The notes under the pieces: generated by a model
The model's database searches: none
The model's input: the letters and a program-made list of their open reading frames with translations, nothing else
What the model was told of the DNA's origin: nothing
Shown here: in pieces, positions 9,938 through 21,100 of the stretch
Layout: every line of letters starts with the position of its first letter
Numbering within the stretch: the stretch's first letter is position 1
Position numbers and translations under genes: made by a program
Origin: Lathyrus oleraceus
Lineage: Eukaryota > Streptophyta > Magnoliopsida > Fabales > Fabaceae
Direction: 5' to 3'
Length of the DNA stretch: 64,000 nucleotides
Assembly (NCBI RefSeq): GCF_024323335.1
Contig: NC_066582.1
Location: 185,474,973-185,538,972 of the forward strand

Positions 9938-12900
9938 TGTCGCATTACGCGAAAAACCGGCGGGAAACGAAAATAACAGAGCCGCCACCGTGCGTTATTT
10001 ATCCCAAAAGAGGGAAAGGAAACGCTCGAAGTAAACCTGGAAAAGACGTGGTCTCGCGACCAAAGAGAATGGGATCGGGAGTCGGTTATGCGAAGGGAAG
10101 GTATTAGCACCCCTACGCATCCGTCGTACTCGACGGGATCCACGCACAATAGGAAGGAAAAATGGTTGCTAAAACACTGCTTAAACACACACACACACTG
10201 GCTGAAAGAGACACAAGAAAACAGACAAGGCTGACTCGGCAGGATATCACATCCTGGGCGTACTTAGTCTATCAGGCATAGACATCAGAGTCGAAGTAGT
10301 TCGGACTGGGGAAACGACACATGCTCGCTAGGATATCGCATCCTATGCATACGTATCTCCTTGGACGAAGGAGAATCAGAGCATTCGTAGCTCGGCTGAC
10401 ACGCACACAAACAAACACAGGCAAACGTGGAGCCTGAATGCCAATCGTTGGGCTTACATCAGCATTCGAACCAAAACACACCCACACTGGAACCCGAATG
10501 CCACTCGATGGTCTTACATCAGCTTCCAAGCACACAACAACATAACAAGTTAATAGGGAGTCGGGGACTCGAGCCTATAACTGTCAAGCACACACTCAAA
10601 CAAACAGACAACAACTTGCTAAGGAGCCAGGCACTCGAGCTTAGCAACTGTCAAACAACACACACAAAAAGAAAAAAAAGGGCGCCCGGAGAGATCAGCT
10701 CATCTCCTGCCTACGTACCTCATCTGGTATGAGGATCAGGGCGACGTAGTTCCCCTACGCAGGGAAAAAGGACTAGCCTAACTAGATAACAGAGGGAGAC
10801 ACAACACTAGGGAGACTACGACTCGAGCCTAGATGTTATCATGCAAAATCATCCCTAAGTTAAGGTTTCTAGCTAACTTGCACAGGGAGCAAGCCTATCC
10901 TAAACATGACTTGCACAGGAAGCAAGGGTCTCGATTGCAACTAGGGCAAGAGAAAGGGGAGGTCTCAATCGCAACGAGGGCGAGAGAAAAGAATTAGTGT
11001 TAGTTGTTAGTCAAACTCGACAAGACATCGCATCTCGTGCCTACGTATCTCATCTGGACATGAGAATCAGAGTTGCCGTAGTTCGGCTAAACTATTCCCG
11101 TTGGTTTGTGTTTTTTAAGTGGACAACGTCACTGCGCAATCTACCTGATGCTCGACCTTTGGAGACTTACTCACCTGTAGTAGAAGGAGTTAACGTATCC
11201 TTAAGAGGGGATAATGTTTGTTTGTGTTTTAGGAAAGCTCAAGCAAGAAAGGAAGTCCTATACGAAGGAACCGTGCTACCTTAATTGACATGCAAACGAG
11301 ACTACGCGGAGTCTAACAAACCTAGGGGATACAATCACACCACACAAGCACATACAGCATAAAATAAACACACCAACAAGGGGCTCAAACATCAATGCTA
11401 GGTTTTAGTCGAGGGGTCATATCAACCTCAACAAACAAACCTCTGGAATTAGGTAAATGGTGCTCTTAACCTTGCCATTGAGGGGCTAAGGTGAAGCAGA
11501 TGAAAGGAGATGAGGGGTGTGCCTCATTGCTCTTATCCCTGGTCAGGGAGAGCTCAAGACAAGAATGTGTGGGTTCAGAAAGTGGGAACCCTTCTACACA
11601 TTTGATACTGACTCAACTTCACAATTGTACAAGATCTTGGGTTTGTATCTGCAATGCATCAACACAGTGGTGTGAGCAAAGCAGATGACACACAGAATAG
11701 CAGGGGATAGGTTGCATATCCCTTGGGTTCTGCCAATTGCCTCTTCACTTAGGAGGTCTTTGAATATGTACAGGGACAAAATTTAAACATTCACAAACAT
11801 TGCCTCTTAAGGAGGACTTCAGACAGTTGCCTGGCCAAGTAACAGGCCAGGTCTTCCAGACTACATGAAGTAAAGAAGTTATACCTCAATGCAAATTGCT
11901 ATTAAGCAAAGCAAAGCAAAGTTCACAAGGAACTAAAAGCAACTAAAGTACCTGAAATCAGTCAGACAACATTAGTACACAAGTCAAAGTCAAATCAAAA
12001 TGAAACAAAGGTCAACAGTCAACACAAGCAGATAAATGTGCAATGCACAAAGTTCAAGGCATGTGAGCCAAGATACCTACAAAACAAAATAGATTAGTAA
12101 TGATAAACAAGCACACTCAATCAATTTGTATTGGTCTCATTGGGTAATTGTTGCTTAACCTGAAAAAATGAACTCAAACATAAGTAACAGGACCACTAGG
12201 ACAAGCCTAGGGTCAAAAGAGGATAAGAAAGTCAAAACAGCAAATGAAATCCAATCAAAATCATATTCAAACAATCAAGAAACCAACTCAATTGGGTTCA
12301 CATTCATATCAATCATCATCATCATTTTATAAGCAAAAGAAGTCAAAGCATGGCATATGGATGCTCATAGAAGTCAATAGCAAGACTTGAATCAAAACCA
12401 ATCATAATCATGCCAAAAAATCATCAAATAAATCATGATCAAACATAACCCATAGCATGGTAAGCCTGTCAAATTTCAATTCATTTGGACAAGTAGAAGA
12501 TAGTCAATGAAAATCAGAAAGGCAAGGCAATTTTGAACATGCTCAAAGAAGTCAACCAAACATGCATCAACTTGAAAAAATCATAAATCAGAGATGGCAT
12601 AAGATAAATGAATGGGACTAAAACCATGGCAAAGCTTAGGGTGTCTAGTAATCTCATGTAAAATTTCATGTTCATCCAATAAAGTATGAGCATTTCATAA
12701 AACAAATGGGAACATGTATCACAAAAAGTCAACACAAGACCAAACAGGGGACAAAAATCTCAATCAATTGGAAAATGCCATAAACAAATCCACAAAAAAT
12801 CACATGTAAACTAGACATACTCAAGTGAGTTCATGCAAAAAATCAAAGCATTTTGAGGTCAAGAAGCATGGCTATGAAAATCATCAAGTTGCACATCAAT

Positions 12901-15152
12901 GGTGTGACACAAATTGTCACACCCTAATTCAGAAAATCATAACTCACAAACCAGATAAGATAAATTCATGATCTCTACATCAAAATCACCATGAATGTGT
13001 CTAGTTTGTTCACAAAAAATTTCAAGGCCATAGGATAAAGCATGACTATTTCACAAATGATTTGGTGGAATGTGCAAAATGTGGATACATGTTACAAACC
13101 AATATGCCAAATAAAATCCATTCATCACAAAAATCTGGAAAAAATATGACAATTAAGTAGAGATCATGATGAAAAGAATGCAAAAAATCCCATTCAAATT
13201 GGACTTAAAATGATGAACTTATGATTTTTCAAAGTTGGAGATCAAAAATGAAATTAAAATTGAGAAAACAACATATTTCAATGTGTCCCATGCCATGCCA
13301 GTGGCAATTTTGTAATTCCCAGGGTCACTAATCTAAACGCGGCCGTTTTGGACAAGAGGACGAAATAATTTCATTGGCCAGTATGGAGCTACAGGACCAT
13401 GCACGCACGTGGAGATTCAAAATTCTGGGCAAGGCAACATGAACTAGGGTTTCTGGGAACAGTACACAACCTTCAACTTCCCCAATCGATTCAACAAATT
13501 TTTTTTCCAGAATTTGCAATTGGATACACCAAACGACTCAGCAAGCAACAAGCAACATGAATCCATTATTTATTTCAACAAAATCAAACCACACAGCATG
13601 AATCGAGCAAGAAATCATTTCAACATCAAACTTAAAAACAACATATCTTCACAAATAATCAACCATTTTCTTCAACTCAAAGCTTATAATAACCAGGGCA
13701 ACAAAATCTACACATTGCATATCATGATTTTGAGAAATTAGAGATTCGTGTTCTTACTTGTTTTTTGAAGAAATTTGAGAAGCAGTGGTTGTTCGGTGCT
13801 GCAAGCTTGAAACAGGTGCTCTATAACCCTCCAAATGGTGAATGATGCAAAGGGCTTAGCTCAAAGAAGCTTGTAATGGATGCAAACGATTTCTGCCATT
13901 AGAGGAGCTTTGAAGAAACAGTCGAGCAACAGCTGCTACAGATGGTGTGTGATGGTTGCAATAGGCTCCAAATGGTGAGTAATGAGGAAGCAAACAAAGC
14001 CAGGCTCGCGGGTTTCACAATTTCTCAAGAAAATTTCAAATGTGCAAAAAATGGAGATTTTAGAGAGTGAGAGAATTCTGTTGGCATGGAGGCAGCTAGG
14101 GTTTTGGAATGACAGAAAAATGGTTAATATACTTCTGTTTTAAGTTGGTTTAATGAGAGCTAATCACAAATTAACTTAATGAAGCATTTTGCTAAATGGC
14201 CATTTTGGTTCATATGGTGAGGTGTAATGGCAAGGGCACGAAAATTGGGCCTTCCACAAGTCACAAACAACATTTCAGAACTTAATTGAATGGCAAAATG
14301 TATTAAAATTGGTTATTTCAAAATTTCACTTTTGCACCATACTTGAAATCAATCATGATAGTTAAAAAATGCCATTTTGATCCATGAGGTTTTGGTGCAT
14401 GAGGGTTACATTTTCGGAAAGAGGAGGTTAAATGTGACTTGTTGGAAAAAATCCCACCAAATTTGGCCAAATGGTTTGAGAGATATGGTCTTTTGAAGTT
14501 CAAGAATTTTTGAAAATGAATTGATCATATCTTGCAAACCATACATGGGAATTGAGAGTTCTTGGACTTTTTGGAAATGGGAGAACAAGATCTTCAACTT
14601 TCATGTTGGGCAAAAATTCATTTGAAGCTTGTATCATGATGTAAGTTTGGGATCAAGAAGTTTCCATTTTTGGCAGTTAAAATTACAGGTCCAGTTTCTA
14701 TTTTTGGAAATTTCTGATTTGGCTTCAAATTCTTCAATGATGATGTTTGCCATGATATATGAGGCCTATTTGGACATGAATAAGCTCTCTCAAATCAAAT
14801 CCATCCATCAAAACCATAAAATCAAACCCAGTTGACCAAGTTTGACTTTTTAGGGTTTCTGATGGACTGTGCATTGACTGATGACTTCTGAACATCCAAA
14901 CCTTGATCAAAACACTTCAAATGGATCCCCAAGTCATGTGAACATGTTGGACCAACCCTAGGGCCTTGGCTCCTTGGAAATTGTGCTTGCTTGCTTGGTT
15001 GACTGATCTCTTGATCAGTTTGACCTAATTCTTCTGATGATCTTGCACTTGAGGCAAAAGGGACAATGCAATGCTATGCAGTGGACCATGTTATGTTATG
15101 ACCTAATATGAGAATGTATGTACAATGATAGGTGCAAATTTGAGGTGCTACA
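9938..15152 (-). repeat. 5' LTR of Ogre-A (5215 bp)
   Basis: Starts TGTCGCATTACG and ends GGTGCTACA on the + strand, giving TG...CA termini. The first ~200 bp (9938-10150) are strongly conserved with the LTR of Ogre-B (43044-43280), whereas the rest is mostly different, so the two elements belong to different subfamilies sharing the LTR end next to the PBS. It contains four hairpin modules (10240-11086), small duplicated motifs, and W-box-type TTGACC/TTTGACT motifs at 14830-14850 and 14997-15027 in the U3 part. ORFs inside are short and not conserved. Confidence 0.93.
10240..11086 (-). other. Four structured hairpin modules in Ogre-A LTR
   Basis: Four ~65-nt modules share a plan. Stem A has loop ATCGC/ATCAC (10240-10256, 10329-10345, 10688-10707, 11021-11037). 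An outer stem (10261-10265/10294-10298, 10350-10353/10386-10389, 10711-10715/10745-10749, 11041-11045/11077-11081) encloses stem C (10267-10283, 10357-10373, 10718-10734, 11048-11065). Stem sequences differ but remain paired: GTCTAT/ATAGAC, CTCCTT/AAGGAG, CCTCAT/ATGAGG, TCTCAT/ATGAGA. ATCAGAG (ATCAGGG in the third module) after stem C and a TTCGG/CTCGG after the outer stem (TTCCC in the third) stay unpaired. In sense orientation the modules lie near the PBS end of the LTR. Function is unknown. Confidence 0.75.
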
Positions 15153-15167
15153 ATTAGTAACCGAGAG

Positions 15168-15632
15168 GTGAGGGCAGTTACTTTACCTTACGCCGCACAC
15201 ATCGATGCACAAATGAGTGCTAATTGGAATTTTGATCTTATCTCCCCTGGGCCTGATCATATGGAGCAAGATGCTCCCCAGACTGGCACCCATGCACACA
15301 CCACACATGCTTTTCCTGACCCTTTTGCAGGTACCTCATCTGGATATCAGCCCCGTGAGGAGATTGATGACATCCTAAGTGAGCTTAGACATCAGAATGA
15401 TGTCAATACGGACCGTGATGTCCTACTTAGGAATATTCAGAGGCAGTAGAAGGAGATGAGTGTTACAATTGATCAGATTAGAGAGACTCAACTTAACTTT
15501 GTCGAGAGGACTGAGCTTAACATGGGTGACCTCACCGAGCAGATGAATAGAGTGCACATGGAAGTGTCAGGCATGAGGGAGTACATACAACATGTTCCCC
15601 ATCCTACGTTCGGTATAGGAGGTATTGGATGA
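15168..15632 (+). pseudogene. Gypsy post-pol ORF remnant with one in-frame TAG
   Basis: A 154-codon frame is open except for TAG at 15447-15449, after LRNIQRQ; it resumes in frame (KEMSVTIDQIRETQLNFVE) to TGA at 15630. The product is hydrophilic and probably coiled-coil (EEIDDILSELRHQN), without a recognised domain. Position fits an ORF downstream of pol in a Ty3/gypsy element, since a polypurine-like motif and an LTR follow. Its 5' end was removed or displaced by Ogre-A, whose LTR ends at 15152. Confidence 0.5.
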
Positions 15633-16732
15633 CACAGAGGCCGTGGCCGACATCACTGAGCCCCCTACCAGGTTTCACTACTCCTTTCTCCACCTTGCAC
15701 TGAAACATTGAAGACAATGTTTGGTTCAAGTATGGGGGAGGAGCTTTACCGCTTTACTTTTCTATTATTTATTGTTTTATTTTTCATTTTCTATTTTATT
15801 TTTCATTTTCATTATTTTCCTAGTTATTTCTTTTTAGATTTTGGTCGAGTCATACATGTGTTGTTGAGTCCTATTGCATGATATGTTTCTTTTGTTTGAA
15901 ATTTCCCTTAGATTTGACCCCCAATGATAAAAAAAATTATTCTGATTCAATGGCATGACACATCTTTAGTATAGTATATTTCTCATTTTAAGGCTTTGTT
16001 AGATAGACTTGGGAAAATGTCGACAATATCGGTACCGTCCTAACACCCTAAACTCCCTAAGTATGCGACATTGATTTGAATAACCATTATGCCAAGACCT
16101 TAATTCTAAGTTTCTTTAAGTAGCCCCTTGAGTAGTTTATACTAGCAGTCAACACCATCCTAAAACACACATGAGTAAGGAAGACGATGCAAATAAGTGT
16201 ATGATCTCAAGCAAAGATAAAAAAATACATATAATGAAAAAAAAATTGTGATAAGATTTGTCCCTTCTAAGTTAGGTGAGCCCACCCGATCATTTAGCCC
16301 AATGTATGAACTCTTAAAAATTCAGTTGATACTTAAGCAAAATTTTCTAAGTAATTGCGAAAAAGTTAAAAACAAGATCATAGTCACTAACAGGTTCACC
16401 TGCCTTGAATGTGTATAGATAACATGCTTAATGTGATTGCGCTAGAATGAAAAAGAGGTTGAAAAAGAACAAAGAATGTAGGTCGAGTTATAATGGCATG
16501 ATTCAAATTGGTTTTGCATAGGGGGGAGTTTTTGTCCGTGAAATGCGGATGTGTGTCACTACGATATCCTTGTTATTGTTATCTACTACCTATTTATCTA
16601 GCATTAGCCTAGCAGTCTCGTACTACTTTGAGTGTCGTTGTGCCTATGTTTCAGACATTGTGCTTAATCGTTTATCATGTGCGTTGGGTGATTGCTTGAG
16701 GACAAGCAACGGTCTAAGTATGGGGGAATTTT
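15633..16732 (+). other. Gypsy 3' UTR with two polypurine-like motifs
   Basis: Non-coding. CAAGTATGGGGGAGG near 15729 and TAAGTATGGGGGAATT near 16716 each follow a GACAATG or GAGGACAAGCA motif; this pairing is typical of the 3' end of plant Ty3/gypsy elements. The second directly precedes the LTR. The AT-rich stretch between them (15770-16540) shows no coding potential. Confidence 0.65.
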
Positions 16733-16935
16733 ATAACGAGAAATCGTATCGTGTTTTTAGGCTTATTTCAAATGTTATATGTCTATGTTTTTATGCATTT
16801 TATCGCCTTTTACTTCCGTTTTATTTGTTTTGCAGTTGTTAGCCGATTTCATTGGAGATTTGGAAGCCTCGCGAAAAAGGAGCAAAAAAGGAGCTAAAGA
16901 GGACCAAAAAAATTGGATTTCACCATTCTGAACGA

Positions 16936-17041
16936 ATGGCGTTCGCCACCTGCTAGATGGAGTTCGCCATATCCAATGCATGCCATGTCACTTAAGTATT
17001 GAAGGAATGGCGTTCTCCATTCCCCTAATGGCGTTTGCCAT
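16936..17041 (+). promoter_or_regulatory. Paired palindromes upstream of LTR TATA box
   Basis: Four 14-bp near-palindromes: ATGGCGTTCGCCAC (16936), ATGGAGTTCGCCAT (16957), ATGGCGTTCTCCAT (17007) and ATGGCGTTTGCCAT (17028). Within each pair the start-to-start distance is exactly 21 bp, about two helical turns; the pairs are 71 bp apart. This suggests a dimeric DNA-binding factor, but no factor is identified. Confidence 0.5.
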
Positions 17042-17151
17042 TATCATGTAGAAGACAGTTCTGCGTAATGGGCAGTTTTCTTAGCAGTTTCTCAACCGTC
17101 ACTCCTCCACTAGGTCTGCACGTCCAAATCAGTTGCCAAGGCTATGAACTC

Positions 17152-17160
17152 TATATATAG
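17152..17160 (+). promoter_or_regulatory. TATA box of gypsy LTR
   Basis: TATATATAG in the context AACTCTATATATAGGGCC, a near-consensus plant TATA box. It lies about 110-215 bp downstream of four paired ATGGCGTTCGCCAT-like palindromes (16936-17041), as expected for promoter-proximal sites. Confidence 0.55.
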
Positions 17161-18133
17161 GGCCATTTTGGAGTGTTATCTATCGATCAAATTCACACAG
17201 AAGCTCTGTCAAAATTCCTTCTTAGTTTTAGGCAGGAAATTACCTGTAAAGTGACAATAACTCACATCGAGGGATTGTCACACCTTTTAATTTTCGTGCC
17301 ATTTGTACTTTGGATCAAAAACAAGTTTGCCTCCATTTTCAAGTTCAATTTAATTCAAGTTTCATTTTACATAATTTCAGGGTTTTTTTATCGATTTTAA
17401 TATTTGTATGCTTTACTGCTTTCCATTACTTGCATGCCATGTAATTTTCAGTTTTAAATGCTTTAATCATGTTGCTCTCAATTAATACCATGCCTTGCTA
17501 AATTACCTTGAGTCTGGCGTATGAGGACCATCGTTACAAAATATATGATTTAATCATGTTGTGGCTCTAGTTTTCAAATGTATGTTTTATTGTTTTGACA
17601 CGAGAGTGTAGAACAAATCAAGGTTCAGTCTGATAGCGCGAGAGTGTGAGGAAGGAACCAAATATTGGAAACTAGGCATCGATCCTAAAAACAACAAGAT
17701 CGCTTTAGGCATCATTTAGGATCTCATTTAATTTCAAAATACGCTTTCTAATTAGAATGGTCGAGCGAGAGAAAAATCTTGTGGTTAGGAGGTGTGGTTT
17801 TGTCGATAGCGCGAGAGTGTGAGACGGGACCTTTAAGTCGATATTTTCTACATAACGTAATAGAGTCGTATTTAGTGCCCTAATTTAACCTAAGCCCTTA
17901 GGAACATGGAATCCATATCTCGGACTCATTTTTATCATAACTTTTAAACCTTTAGTAATTAGTATTTTTATTTCCGTTCATAACCTTATACCCTTTAGCC
18001 TTAGCTTTGCACTGCAACAATAAATACCATTGGTTTGACTATTAGTCTCTGTGGGTTCAATAATCTTTTAAAACTACACGATAAACTGTACACTTGCAGT
18101 CATCATCCGACCGACTCGTCCGTTCGCGATCAG

Positions 18134-21100
18134 GTTGCATGATGGTTGAGGGTAAATTATGGGTTGTAACAATTTTCACATAGTGCTATTCTCTAAATGT
18201 AAATTTACAATGGTCATGGTTTATTCTCTAGTTTTGGAGTTTCCATGTCGTGTTCTTGTGTTGTGGTTGTTTCCTTATTGCAAAGTTTTCCCAATAACTA
18301 GTATCGGAGCTTTTGGTTTAATCAAGGTATTAAAGTTCTTAGCATGCTCTGTGGTTGCAGCTTAGTTTGATCTTCGACATCAGAAAAGAAGGGTTGTGTT
18401 GTGAAAATGTTGTTGAGTTGCAGTTATAGGTTTTGCTGTGTAGTTTGGGCTATAGAAATATGATGGAAGAATTATTTTTAACCTGCGGAAAGTTCAATTG
18501 AAAGACGTGTTGATACAATCAAGTATATACAAGGTGTGCGATTATGTCGGTGATTAAAACCTTTCATGTAAACATGGAAGTTGCACAATAAGTTTTCAAT
18601 CTTGTTTTCGACATGTGAAAATTCTTAGAGTGATTTAAATTCAAGTAAAATATGTTCTTCATGATAGAGTATATGATTGCCGGTGATGACAATGCAAAAA
18701 ATTTGGAACTAATTATTTTTAAGTGAAATATATTATGAATAGAAGTGTATGATGATTTTTTAAACTATGGTTGTAAGTGAATATGGTGTGGAAATTCTAG
18801 GAGTGATGTAGGTTTAAATGACTATACTCTTTATGAAGGTGTATGATTATTGGTGAAGACAATGAATGTTAATGTATTATTTTTAATCAGGGTGGAGATT
18901 GTCGGGGTTAGTTGAAAATATACATGATGATAAAGTCCCATGTCGCTTAGTTTTATAAAGGAAGAGAGTGTCCAAATCTATATAAAGGATTGAAGTCTTC
19001 ATTACAAGATGCACCAATAAAAAATATTTAAAATTTGTATTTGACTATTTATTTTCTCTTATGCTCTTATGTTATAATATTGTGAGATGTAGTTAAATAT
19101 TTGCTTTAGAGGAGTGTGGGTGTATTGGGGACCATGGGATGGTTAAGGGTAAATTATGTGTCGTAACAATTTTCACTAAGTATTATTCTCTTATTGTCAT
19201 TTGACAATGATCGTGGTTTTTTCTGTGATTTTGGAGTTTCCACGATTGTCTTTATATTGTGATTATGTTCCTATTTTTCTCTATGCTAATTTTCCCAACA
19301 ACTGGTATCAATGCTTTTGGTTCGATCGTGATATTGGAGTTCTTAGTATGCTATATGGTTGCATCTTTATTTGAATTTTCCATAACAGAAAAGAAGGGTG
19401 GTGTTATGAAATATTTGTTGAGCTACAATCACAGGTTCCACTATTCAGTTTGGACTAGAGAGAATTGATGGAAAATTGTTTTTGACCTACAAAAAGTTTA
19501 AGTCAAAGATGTGTTGATACTTGATACATTCAATTTTACATAAGTTGTGAGATTATGTTGGTGATTAAAGAGTTTTCTGCTAACATAGAAGTCTCACCAT
19601 GAGTTTTCACTCTGGTTTTTGACATATGAAATTCTTAGAGTGATTTAACTTCAAGTGAAATATGTTCTTCATGATAGATTATATGATTGTAGGCGATGAA
19701 AATGTGAAATTCTTAGAGTGGTTTATCTTTAATTGAAATATATTCTTCATGGAAGAGTATGACAACTTTTTAAACTTTGTTTGTTGGTGAAGACAATGTG
19801 AAAATTCTTGGAGTGGTGTAGCTTCAAGTGACTATACTCTTTATGGTAGAGTTTGATTATTGGTGAAGACAATGAAAGTTAATGTGTTATTTTCAATCAA
19901 GGCGGAGATTGTTAGGGTTGGTTAAAAATATACATGTTAAAAAAGTTCCATATCTCTTAGTTTTGTAAAGGAAGAGAGAGTCCAAGGTTATATAAAGGAT
20001 TTAAGTTCTTCATTATAAGATCCACCAGTCAAAAAGACTTTAAGTTTGTATTTTACTTTTTTGTTTTCTCTTATTCTCTTGTGTTAGAGTGTTATGAGAT
20101 GTAGTTAAATATTTGTATTGGGGGAGTGTGAGTGTATTAGGGGCCATGTGGTTGAGTTTAAATTATACGTTCTAACAATTTTCATATAGTGTTATTCGCT
20201 GGTGTTATGCAAATGTTGTTTAGCTATAGTCAGAGGTTCCTTTTTGCAGTTTGGGCTAGAGAAAGTTGATGGAGGAATTGTTTTTCACCTTTGGTAGTTC
20301 AAGTTATAGATTCGTTGATACAATCAAGCTTACTTAAGGTGTGAGATTATGTCAGTGATTTAAGAACTTCCTGCCAACATGGAAGTTACACCATAAGTTT
20401 CCAATATGGTTTTTGACATGTGTAAACTCTTAAAGTGGTTTAACTTCAACTAAAATTTGTTCTTCATGATAAAGTATATGATTGTCGGTGATGACAATGC
20501 AAAATTCTTGGAGCTATTTATATTCAAGTGAAATATTTTATTCATTGAAGTGTATGATAATTTTTAAACTATGGTTTTCAGTGAAGATAATGTGGAAATT
20601 CTTGAAGTGGTGTAGCTTCAAGTGACAATACTATGTATGATGGTGTATGATTGTTCAGATTGGTTGAAAATATACTTGTTGAAAAAGTCTAACGTTGCTT
20701 ATTTTTATAAAGGAAGACGGATTACAAGGCTATATAAAGAATTCAATTTCTTCATTAAAAGATGCACCAGTAAAAAACACTTTAAATTTGTATTTAACTT
20801 TTTCTTTTCTCTTATACTCTTGTGTTAGAGTGAAGTGAGATGTAGTTAAATATTTGCTTTGTGTGAGTGTGGGTGTATTAGGGGTCGCAAAGTGGTTGAG
20901 GGTAAATTGTTCGTTGTAACTATTTTCACATAGTGTTATTCTCTAGTTGTCATATGACAACGGTCGTGTTTTTTTCTCCAGTTTTGGAGTTTCCATGATA
21001 TGTCATTGTGTTTTGATTGTTTTTCTCTTTTTCTCTATGTCGATTTTCCCCAAAACTGGTATCAGAGCTTTTGGTTCGACTGGGGTATTGAGTTTCTTAA

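Larger units (their letters stand above)
1..15152 (-). mobile_element. Ogre-A: non-autonomous Ogre/Tat-type LTR retrotransposon
   Basis: The stretch 1-2106 recurs at 13013-15152 with about five substitutions and one 34-bp indel, which identifies the pair as LTRs. Between them lie, read on the minus strand, a primer-binding site, a long leader, an intact gag ORF, a short integrase C-terminal remnant, tandem arrays and a polypurine tract. Family knowledge: very long LTRs, a tRNA-Arg-type PBS and a hypervariable repeat-rich 3' UTR are hallmarks of Ogre elements in legumes. Protease, RT, RNase H and most of integrase are missing, so the copy must be non-autonomous. The 3' LTR is cut off by the window edge, so a target duplication cannot be checked; the bases next to the 5' LTR are ATTAG. 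The element sits in an older gypsy remnant that resumes at 15153. Confidence 0.9.
16733..18132 (+). repeat. LTR of a Ty3/gypsy element (boundaries approximate)
   Basis: Begins after the polypurine tract at TATAACGAGAAATCG and ends near GTTCGCGATCA, where sequence of the adjacent TRIM-like array starts. It has a TATA box at 17152 and degenerate short repeats with the phrase GCGAGAGTGTGAG near 17638 and 17811. The expected TG start is not present, so the start may be mutated or off by a few bases. Only one copy is in the window, so LTR identity rests on the PPT and promoter context. Confidence 0.6.
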
